NCBI GenBank assembly: GCA_017447185.1
Contig: JAFSOC010000026.1
Location: 1 to 64,000, forward strand
Reading direction: 5' to 3'
From: Clostridia bacterium
Lineage (GTDB): Bacteria > Bacillota > Clostridia > Christensenellales > Aristaeellaceae
DNA: 64,000 nucleotides
The translations under genes and the position numbers were made by a program. Each line of letters starts with the position of its first letter. The first letter of the stretch is position 1. Of this stretch, positions 6,735-13,347 are shown one piece after another. A model generated the notes under the pieces. It saw nothing but the letters and a program-made list of their open reading frames with translations, did not search any database and was not told where the DNA came from.

Positions 6735-6923
6735 TCAAGTGCAGACCTGATAGCATAGTCCTTTGTGACCGTCGTAGGTGTTTTCGAACAGAACCAGACC
6801 GCCGTTAGACGGAAAGCCGCTTTCAGTGGTGAAGTAGAACGAGTCTCCGAAGGCGATGCCGCAGATCGGTCCGCCGACGAGGGCGGCCAGCGGGGAGCCG
6901 ATCGCCGCGATTGTGTGGGCAAC
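6735..6923 (-). pseudogene. Leaderless relic of a glycine-rich core peptide, 62 codons
   Basis: The frame opens after a TGA at 6926-6924 with no ATG, GTG or TTG. It encodes IAAIGSPLAALVGGPICGIA, then FGDSFYFTTESGFPSNGG, a short hydrophobic stretch, and ends KGLCYQVCT at a TGA, 8 bp before a strong terminator. The GGPICGIAFG core matches the relic at 1759-1896 (GGPVCGLAFG). Three Cys residues and the small-residue zipper fit a secreted bacteriocin-like peptide. Repeat A lies directly upstream. A proper stop and terminator show that a gene once ended here. The leader and start codon are gone. Confidence 0.55.
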
Positions 6924-7038
6924 TCAATCCTTCTTATTTTCGTCCGGGTTTCTTTCCCCGTGACACCTGTTGATACGCCCCGATTTCCCCGGCGGCAGCA
7001 GAGGAGCGCAGAAGCGTACAGCACATGTCTAACAAAGG
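6920..7038 (-). repeat. Upstream cassette repeat A, copy 3
   Basis: Third copy of the about 115-bp block. It is the most diverged around GGAGCGCAGAAGCG but keeps the hairpin region and the AAGGATTGA end. Similarity to copy 2 stops at a different point than between copies 1 and 2, suggesting independent deletions of the leader. Confidence 0.75.
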
Positions 7039-7044
7039 ATGAAT

Positions 7045-7143
7045 GGGACCGGAGGAACCGTCCCGGTGGGGGAAATGGGACCGGAGGAACCGTCCCGGTG
7101 GGGGACAAAGGGTGGGAGGGAGCCGGGAGAACCGTCCCCATGG
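7045..7143. repeat. Tandem GGGACCGG hairpin repeats
   Basis: Two near-identical units, GGGACCGGAGGAACCGTCCC, at about 7045 and 7080, then a degenerate unit at about 7120-7141. Each folds into a short stem. The region 6924-7286 otherwise holds only repeat A, this block and the TTGAAGT array. Confidence 0.55.
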
Positions 7144-7170
7144 CTCACCCGTGGCTCAGCTTCAACGACA

Positions 7171-7256
7171 GTGAAGTCTTATTGAAGTGACATTGAAGTA
7201 GTCATTGAAGTGATATTGAAGTTGACATTGAAGTTGCATTGAAGTAATATTGAAGT
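7171..7256 (+). repeat. Helically phased TTGAAGT array upstream of the carboxylesterase
   Basis: Seven TTGAAGT copies start at 7182, 7193, 7205, 7216, 7228, 7239 and 7250, preceded by a GTGAAGT at 7171. Spacings are 11 or 12 bp, about one helical turn, so all copies face the same side of the DNA. The array ends 30 bp before the start codon of the esterase, so it may lie in the promoter or the 5' leader. Confidence 0.8.
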
Positions 7257-7286
7257 AACTTCTGAATTTGAAGGAGGAAGAATTCA

Positions 7287-8981
7287 ATGAAGCGTAACTT
7301 TTCGGCAAGGCTCCTGGCACTGACGGTGGCACTGTTGCTGGCGGTGTTCAGCTTTGGCGGGGCGCTGGCCACTGAGCAGGGCGGCATGTTATCCGGAGCG
7401 GACGAGGCAAAGGCGCAGATGGAAGCGCTTTACGGCGAGAACCAGACGATCACCGACGGCAATTACGACGCGGCGCTGGCTGTGAAGTGCGTCAACGGCA
7501 CCTTTGTGGGCAAGAAGACGGATGAAAGCGTCATCGCGTACAAAGGCATTCCCTATGTGGGCGCGCAGCCCGTGGGGGAATACCGCTGGAAAGCTCCGGT
7601 GGATGTGGCGCCGGACGAGGGCGTATATGAGGCGTATTACTTCGGGAAGGTTCCCTGCCAGGTGGCCAATGTGGGTCAGAGGGGTTCCCTCTATCCCCAG
7701 GGCGAGGATTGCCTGCACCTGAACATTTGGAAGGCCGATGACACGGGCGATCAGAAGAAACCGGTCATGGTGTGGATCCACGGCGGCGCCTATGAGCTCG
7801 GCGGCACCCCTGAGCCCCGCGAGGAGGGCACGAACTTTGTGCATGAGAATCCGGACGTCATACTCGTCTCCGTCGAGTACCGGCTCAACGCCCTCGGCTT
7901 CCTCCACCTGTCGCATCTGCCCGACGGCGCGGACTACCCAGACGCCCAGAACCTGGGCCTGATGGATCAGATGGCGGCGCTGAAGTGGATTCACGAGAAC
8001 ATCGCGGGCTTCGGCGGCGACCCCGAACGCGTGACCATATTCGGCCAGTCTGCCGGCGGCGGCTCCGTGACCCTGCTGCCCCTGGTGGAGGGCGCGCACG
8101 AGTATTTCCAGCGCGTCATCGCCCAGAGCGGTTCGCCCGTGTTCAGCCGTTCCACGGAACAGGCCATCGAATGCACGGACGCCATTATGGATGTGCTGGG
8201 CTGCAAGACCGTGGCCGACCTGATGAACACCGACGTCGACAAGATCGTGCAGGCGGCAGGGGCAGTGGCGTCGATGCCCCTCACGACCCCTGAACGCGAC
8301 GGCGTGTTCCTGCCCAGGGAGGCGTTCGACGCCTACGAGAGCGGCGCGGCGAAGGATTTTGACATCATGCAGGGCTGCACCAAGGACGAATGCAGCTACT
8401 TCGTGGCCGTGCTTGGACCGGAGGCCTTCATGTCCATGGCTGAGAAATGCAAGGCCGAGAAGCTCTCCCAGTTGACGGAGGAGGAAAAGGCGCTGGTCGA
8501 GAGCTACCTCGCGGACAGCCAGGGCGAGGACTACGATATCCACAGCCACTTCCTGGATCAGGTCTGGTTCGACGCGCCGCTGATCCGGACGGCGGAGAAC
8601 CAGGTCAAGGGCGGCGGCAAGACCTACGTCTACTACTTCAGGGTGGAATCCTCCGTGCCGCTTTTGAAGAGCGGCCACGCGATCGAGCTTTCCGAGCTGT
8701 TCAACCATCCGGAGGATACCTTCGTCACCGGCAGGCAGTTCGACGAGACCTTCTCCAAAACCATGCGGAGGATGTGGGTGCAGTTCGCCAAGACCGGCAA
8801 CCCGTCCCTCACCGCCGAGCAGTCCCCCGACGGCCAGGCCAAGGAATGGCCGCTCTACGACCTTGAGAACAAGTACGTGATGGTGTTCGATGAATTCGAT
8901 ATCCGCCCGGAAAAGGAAGCCGACATGAATATCGTCGATTGGGACAGGACCTATTTCCTGACCAAGTACTACGTCCGTTAG
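7287..8981 (+). CDS. Secreted type B carboxylesterase, 564 aa
   Basis: GAAGGAGG precedes the ATG. Residues 1-29 are a Sec signal peptide ending GGALAT. The alpha/beta-hydrolase fold of type B carboxylesterases follows: EDCLHLNIW near 145, WIHGGAY (oxyanion hole) near 165, FGQSAGGG with nucleophile Ser255, and GHAIELSELF with the likely catalytic His near 460. Length matches the family (about 500-560). It hydrolyses carboxyl esters outside the membrane. Acetyl or feruloyl groups on plant polysaccharides are plausible substrates in this gut-type genome but not shown. It is a single gene with an unusual repeat array upstream. GC content is higher than in the neighbouring accessory genes. Confidence 0.9.
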   Translation: MKRNFSARLLALTVALLLAVFSFGGALATEQGGMLSGADEAKAQMEALYGENQTITDGNYDAALAVKCVNGTFVGKKTDESVIAYKGIPYVGAQPVGEYRWKAPVDVAPDEGVYEAYYFGKVPCQVANVGQRGSLYPQGEDCLHLNIWKADDTGDQKKPVMVWIHGGAYELGGTPEPREEGTNFVHENPDVILVSVEYRLNALGFLHLSHLPDGADYPDAQNLGLMDQMAALKWIHENIAGFGGDPERVTIFGQSAGGGSVTLLPLVEGAHEYFQRVIAQSGSPVFSRSTEQAIECTDAIMDVLGCKTVADLMNTDVDKIVQAAGAVASMPLTTPERDGVFLPREAFDAYESGAAKDFDIMQGCTKDECSYFVAVLGPEAFMSMAEKCKAEKLSQLTEEEKALVESYLADSQGEDYDIHSHFLDQVWFDAPLIRTAENQVKGGGKTYVYYFRVESSVPLLKSGHAIELSELFNHPEDTFVTGRQFDETFSKTMRRMWVQFAKTGNPSLTAEQSPDGQAKEWPLYDLENKYVMVFDEFDIRPEKEADMNIVDWDRTYFLTKYYVR

Positions 8982-9036
8982 GAACTGTGACGAAATAAGC
9001 TGCGCAGATATACTTCAACAAAGAGAGGTGCGGCCG

Positions 9037-10482
9037 ATGTATCTGGAGGAGCTGACAGGAAGTATTCCGCTGGAAAACCTTGAAGTGGAATGCAAGGCAC
9101 GTCTGGACAGAAACAATCCGCAAAGCTGGATAAAGACAGTCGGCGGATTCTCAAACGCCGCTGGCGGAATCTTCTATATCGGCGCTGAAGACAGGACCTT
9201 CAAGCTGATCGGTTTCACGCGCAAGGATGCTGACAATGAGCGGAACTACTTCAATAACCAGATTAACGAGCATGTTTTACCAAGACCGCTATACACCATT
9301 TCGTTTCTTCGGTATGAGGTGAATCAAAAAGAACTGTTCATTCTCAAAATTGAGGTGGCCGAATCCCAATACAAGCCTGTAATTGTCAGGTATGACGGTG
9401 TACCGTCTATCTATATGAGAAGGCATGGATTTACGAGCGGAGCGACATACGAAGAGATTGTTGAAATGAGCCGCAGCAGTAAAACCGTTCAGTATGATAT
9501 GCTTCCCACAGATGAGGATTATCGGCCGGAAGACTTCCAGGATCTCTTTGCCTTCTGCAAGGAAAGAAATGAAGGGAAAAATACACTGACCGGGAAAACG
9601 CTGGCATCTATGGGTTTTGTCACAGAGAGAGGCAAACTGACAAACGGCGCGCTTCTTTTCCGGGACGGATATCAGGATGGCAAGACGGAGATCCACTGCT
9701 TCGTATTTTCCGGCTTTACAAAGGGCAGTGAAAGAATCATTTCCCTGAACAAATATCGCGGGAACATCACCGGCGGAATCCAATATATGCTGGAATATGT
9801 CCGTCAGCGGATGAATCATTCCATTATAAAACTTGCTGACTCGCGGGTGAATATTGACGCTTTCCCGGAAAGGGCTTTGTTTGAAGGAATCATCAACGCG
9901 ATTGCTCACAGGGATTATGAGATAGACGGCACACAGATCCAGCTGAGCATTTTCCGCGACCGGCTGGAGATCATGTCGCCGGGAGGATTCTATCAGCGCG
10001 AGAAGATACAGAAGACCTATGATTTGTCTTCCATTATTTCAAAGCGGCGGAATGAACTGATTTGCAATGTGCTGGTCAAGTGTAACGCTATGGAGGCAGC
10101 CGGGACAGGGTTTGAAAAGATTGAAGAAGCATATCTTTCCGCAGACGAGCGGCATAAGCCTTATATCTGTACGGAATCAGATCATTTCAAGCTTGTGCTT
10201 CCGGACCTGACATATGAAGCAGGCACACAGGACAGTGATATTCCAGTCCTGGAATTTTACCCTGCAGCTAATGGAACCAGGCATGATAAAGCAGTACTGG
10301 GATACTGTTACGCCACAGCGCGTACAACGAAAGAGATCGCTGGTTATCTGGGTATCAGCGATTCCAGCTATCTGAGAAAAAACATTCTGGAAAACCTGGT
10401 TTCAGCAGGTTATCTGATTGAAATGAAAATCGGCAGAATGAAAGCATATAAAACAAATCCGGAGTCTGTACGTATTCTGTAA
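9037..10482 (+). CDS. AlbA_2-domain protein with RecG-like ATPase domain, 481 aa
   Basis: The ATG at 9037 is preferred over a GTG at 9028 because AGAGAGG then has normal spacing. Residues about 8-125 form the Schlafen AlbA_2 domain (VECKARLDRNNPQSWIKTVG, then GGFSNAAGGIFYIGAED), which binds nucleic acid. Residues about 265-385 match the HATPase_c_4 module (FPERALFEGIINAIAHRDYE, then DRLEIMSPGGF). The C-terminus looks like a winged helix (TTKEIAGYLGISDSSYLRKN). This architecture is usually called a RecG-like putative transcriptional regulator. It lies 42 bp before the Cas4-like gene and opens the defence-like run. Confidence 0.85.
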   Translation: MYLEELTGSIPLENLEVECKARLDRNNPQSWIKTVGGFSNAAGGIFYIGAEDRTFKLIGFTRKDADNERNYFNNQINEHVLPRPLYTISFLRYEVNQKELFILKIEVAESQYKPVIVRYDGVPSIYMRRHGFTSGATYEEIVEMSRSSKTVQYDMLPTDEDYRPEDFQDLFAFCKERNEGKNTLTGKTLASMGFVTERGKLTNGALLFRDGYQDGKTEIHCFVFSGFTKGSERIISLNKYRGNITGGIQYMLEYVRQRMNHSIIKLADSRVNIDAFPERALFEGIINAIAHRDYEIDGTQIQLSIFRDRLEIMSPGGFYQREKIQKTYDLSSIISKRRNELICNVLVKCNAMEAAGTGFEKIEEAYLSADERHKPYICTESDHFKLVLPDLTYEAGTQDSDIPVLEFYPAANGTRHDKAVLGYCYATARTTKEIAGYLGISDSSYLRKNILENLVSAGYLIEMKIGRMKAYKTNPESVRIL

Positions 10483-10524
10483 ATGCATTGACAAGATCAA
10501 TGAACAGAGCAGGTAATAATTCAT

Positions 10525-11229
10525 ATGGGCATCACAAAGACGGATTTCATGCGCGGCATGCAGTGCCGCAAGATGCTGTGGCTGGATAAACATAAGCCAC
10601 AGCTGAAAGTCATTCCCCCGGAAGTCCAGGCCCGCCTGGACGCGGGGAATGAATTCGGCGACAAAGCCATGGCCATGTTCGGTCCTTACGAAGAAATGAC
10701 CGTATACCTCCCGGGAAGGAAAATCCCGGATAAAAAGAAAATGGCGGAGAAAACCCAGGAACATCTCCGCCTGGGAACCCCGGTGATCTGCGAAGCAGCC
10801 TTCATCTACTACAACCATTACTGTGCAGTGGACATCCTGAAAAAGACAGATATCGGATACGACTTCTATGAAGTAAAAAACGCACCGGAGGTCCACGACC
10901 AGTTCATCAAGGACGCTGCTTTCCAGTATTACATCCTGACCCGCAGCTGTGTCAAAGTAGACCATATCTACATCGTGACCCACGGACCGGATGAGGAAAA
11001 CCCCTTCGTCCCCAATGAAATAACCGAAGAAGCCAAAGCCCTGTCCCCCTGGATCAACGACAACATCTGGGACCTGAACCGGATGCAGAAGGAAAGGGAA
11101 GAGATCAAAACAGAACCCGGGGACCAGTGCACCAACCCCTATGAATGCTGGTATTACGGCTACTGCCATAACAGCCCCAAAGAGGAACAGATGAAACTGA
11201 TCCTCGACGAACTGCCCGATCAGACATGA
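10525..11229 (+). CDS. Cas4/DUF2779-like PD-(D/E)XK protein with Fe-S cluster motif, 234 aa
   Basis: The N-terminus (TKTDFMRGMQCRKMLWL) carries the first cluster Cys of Cas4/AddB-like nucleases. Residues about 112-137 (YDFYEVKNAPEVHDQFIKDA, then FQYYIL) contain the E-x-K core and the QxxxY motif. Residues about 200-215 (GDQCTNPYECWYYGYC) supply the three remaining Cys of a [4Fe-4S] site. It thus has the complete nuclease fold but not the long C-terminal half of typical DUF2779 proteins (about 500 aa). No Cas1 or Cas2 and no CRISPR array are present, so a stand-alone defence or repair role is likelier. The ribosome site is weak. Confidence 0.75.
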   Translation: MGITKTDFMRGMQCRKMLWLDKHKPQLKVIPPEVQARLDAGNEFGDKAMAMFGPYEEMTVYLPGRKIPDKKKMAEKTQEHLRLGTPVICEAAFIYYNHYCAVDILKKTDIGYDFYEVKNAPEVHDQFIKDAAFQYYILTRSCVKVDHIYIVTHGPDEENPFVPNEITEEAKALSPWINDNIWDLNRMQKEREEIKTEPGDQCTNPYECWYYGYCHNSPKEEQMKLILDELPDQT

Positions 11230-11292
11230 CGCAAAAATGTCGCATCCCTCGATTTATACTTAAGGGGAACAAACCGGAAAAGAGGGACGAAT

Positions 11293-11550
11293 ATGCCGAA
11301 AACGGTCATCCGCATCAACAGCGTCGCAAACAAAAAGGCAACCGAAGAATACGAAGAAGTGAACCCGGAAATCTGTGACGTCTGCGGCCATGAACTCTTC
11401 GAAGATGATGACTTCTGCCCACACTGCGGTGCAGATGTCGAGAAAGAACTGCGGCCGAAGAAGCCAGCAAAGACCAACACCGGCGGCGGAGGAATCATTT
11501 TCATAATCCTTGTCGCGATCATCGTGATCTGGCTGCTGGCGAAGAAATAA
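11293..11550 (+). CDS. Zinc-ribbon protein with C-terminal membrane anchor, 85 aa
   Basis: Residues 28-47 form a rubredoxin-like zinc ribbon, CDVCG-x8-CPHCG. A Lys/Pro linker and Gly run follow, then a single transmembrane helix at the C-terminus (GIIFIILVAIIVIWLLA) ending KK. This is a tail-anchored topology with the zinc ribbon in the cytoplasm. The gene lies 63 bp after the Cas4-like gene and 15 bp before the methyltransferase. Its role is unknown. Confidence 0.75.
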   Translation: MPKTVIRINSVANKKATEEYEEVNPEICDVCGHELFEDDDFCPHCGADVEKELRPKKPAKTNTGGGGIIFIILVAIIVIWLLAKK

Positions 11551-11565
11551 AAAGGGGAGCGGAGC

Positions 11566-12162
11566 ATGGACTGGAAAGAGACAACCCTTCACTACTACGA
11601 TGTAGATCCGGACCGATATATCCGGACGGCTCTCCAGGCGGATATGTCCGAAACCCGGAGCCGCTTTACGAAGCACCTGCCAGCCCATGCCCAGATCCTT
11701 GACTTCGGCTGCGGTTCCGGCAGAGACACCAAAGCATTCCTGGAAGAGAGATTCCAGGTGGAAGCCATTGACGGATCCGAAGAACTCTGCAAAAAGGCAT
11801 CCGCATATACAGGTATCCAGGTGGAACAGATGCTGTTCAACGACCTGAATGAAACAGATAAATATGACGGGATCTGGGCTAACGCCACCCTCCTTCACCT
11901 GCCTAAAGCAGAACTCAAAGACGTCCTGCAGAAACTCGAAAAGGCCCTGAAGCCAAACGGAATCCTGTTTGCTTCCTTCAAATACGGAACCTTCGAAGGC
12001 ATCCGCACCGAACGCTACTATACCGACTTCACAAAGGATACCCTGAATGAATTCTGGGCAGCATCCACAAGCCTGAAGATCTTTGATGAATGGATCACCG
12101 ATGACACGATCCCGGGAAGGGAGGGATTGCAGTGGATCAATATTTTGGCCCGCAGGGAATAG
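11566..12162 (+). CDS. Class I SAM-dependent methyltransferase, 198 aa
   Basis: AAGGGGAG precedes the ATG. Motif I is ILDFGCGSGRDT at about residues 44-55, motif II VEAIDGSEEL near 65, and motif IV WANATLLHL near 105. The fold is complete and resembles TehB/UbiE-type small-molecule methyltransferases rather than DNA methylases (no DPPY or PC motif). The 3' end overlaps the following HNH gene by 31 bp, so the two are translationally linked. In this context it may act on a nucleotide, small molecule or protein. The substrate is unknown. Confidence 0.85.
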   Translation: MDWKETTLHYYDVDPDRYIRTALQADMSETRSRFTKHLPAHAQILDFGCGSGRDTKAFLEERFQVEAIDGSEELCKKASAYTGIQVEQMLFNDLNETDKYDGIWANATLLHLPKAELKDVLQKLEKALKPNGILFASFKYGTFEGIRTERYYTDFTKDTLNEFWAASTSLKIFDEWITDDTIPGREGLQWINILARRE

Positions 12163-13301
12163 AGATTGACACCTCTTATTACAATCATTTGGATATCCGC
12201 AGCTTTATGCTCATGCTGAAGGATCCGTCCTACTGCTATAAATTCTACTGGCTGGAAGCCATTGTAAACCTGATTTCCGAAGATGTCCGGGAAACGACCT
12301 TCAATGAGATCATCGACGAGATGATCTGCAATGCATGGTATTCCGTCCGGGAATTCCATATTCATCTGAGCGGCCTGGGCCCGAACGGGGAAGTACGGGA
12401 CGGACTGGAACGCGCCGTACTGAAGCTGTCAGAACTGAGCGACCTGCCTTCAAACGCATCAAAGGTGGAAATCAGAAACGCGATCCGGAAACATAACAGT
12501 GAACTGAAACAGGCGAAAGAGCAGCTGACCAATATGGTCCCGTACCGGGCAATGGCAGGATTCTTTGCCAGCGCCGGGGTGGAAAACATTCCGTGGGATT
12601 CCACGGTGAAAATGCGGGAAACCATTTCAGAATTCAACTTTGAAGTAACCGCGTTACCCTACACCCTGGGCGCAAACAGCAAACTGGGAAAAGAAGTCAC
12701 CTTCCATCCCGACTGGATCCGGATGATCCAGGACTATACGGTTTCCATCCTCGGATGGATCCAGTATGAAAAAGTGAAATGGCTCCAGAACAACAACCCG
12801 GAAGTGCCCGGCCTGGTCTACAAACTCCTTCCCATGGACGAGAAAATGCGAAAGCTGGGAAAAGTCCGCACCCTCTGGGAGGCAATCCTCAGCGCACAGC
12901 CTGTCACAGACGTCTTTACCGGAAAACAAATCATTCCGGGAAATTACGACATTGATCACTTTATCCCCTGGTCCTTTGTGATGAACGACGAATTATGGAA
13001 TCTGATGCCGATGGATTCCTCCCTGAATTCATCCAAAAGCAACCGTCTGCCGCAATGGGACCCGTTCTACCGCCGGTTCTCGGACAACCAGTATCTCCTC
13101 TATCAGCAGATTCAGGAGAAACCGGGCATCCACAAACTGTACGAACAGTGCTGGCGTGACAACCTGCACTCCATCTGGGCCGGCCAGGAACTGTACCGCC
13201 CCGGTAACTCCAAAGAAGCCTTCGACGCCATCCTGAGCAAAAACATGCGCCCGGTATATGATTCCGCCCGACGCCAGGGATATGAGATCTGGAAAATCTA
13301 A
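12132..13301 (+). CDS. HNH endonuclease-domain protein, 389 aa
   Basis: GTG at 12132 is chosen: GGAAGGGAGGG lies 7-10 bases upstream, inside the methyltransferase gene. Residues 1-265 are an uncharacterised helical region. Residues about 272-305 are a clear HNH motif of the Cas9/HNH_4 style: YDIDHFIPWSFVMNDELWNL, then MDSSLNSSKSNRLP. The DIDH and N...N residues fit a metal-dependent beta-beta-alpha nuclease. The usual zinc-binding Cys pairs are absent. Similar proteins occur in restriction and anti-phage loci. Coupling to the methyltransferase upstream and closeness to a helicase-nuclease downstream support a defence role. Confidence 0.8.
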   Translation: MDQYFGPQGIEIDTSYYNHLDIRSFMLMLKDPSYCYKFYWLEAIVNLISEDVRETTFNEIIDEMICNAWYSVREFHIHLSGLGPNGEVRDGLERAVLKLSELSDLPSNASKVEIRNAIRKHNSELKQAKEQLTNMVPYRAMAGFFASAGVENIPWDSTVKMRETISEFNFEVTALPYTLGANSKLGKEVTFHPDWIRMIQDYTVSILGWIQYEKVKWLQNNNPEVPGLVYKLLPMDEKMRKLGKVRTLWEAILSAQPVTDVFTGKQIIPGNYDIDHFIPWSFVMNDELWNLMPMDSSLNSSKSNRLPQWDPFYRRFSDNQYLLYQQIQEKPGIHKLYEQCWRDNLHSIWAGQELYRPGNSKEAFDAILSKNMRPVYDSARRQGYEIWKI

Positions 13302-13347
13302 AAGATAGTAAATACAAACAGACACAACTTCGGAAGGGAAGAGAAGA

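Noticed and set aside
7171-7256. CRISPR array
   Set aside because: The repeat unit is 7 bp with 4-5 bp between copies, far too short for repeats and spacers, and no cas1 or cas2 is present despite a Cas4-like protein.
7389-8708. 439-codon minus-strand open frame
   Set aside because: Antisense of the carboxylesterase gene with clear catalytic motifs on the plus strand.
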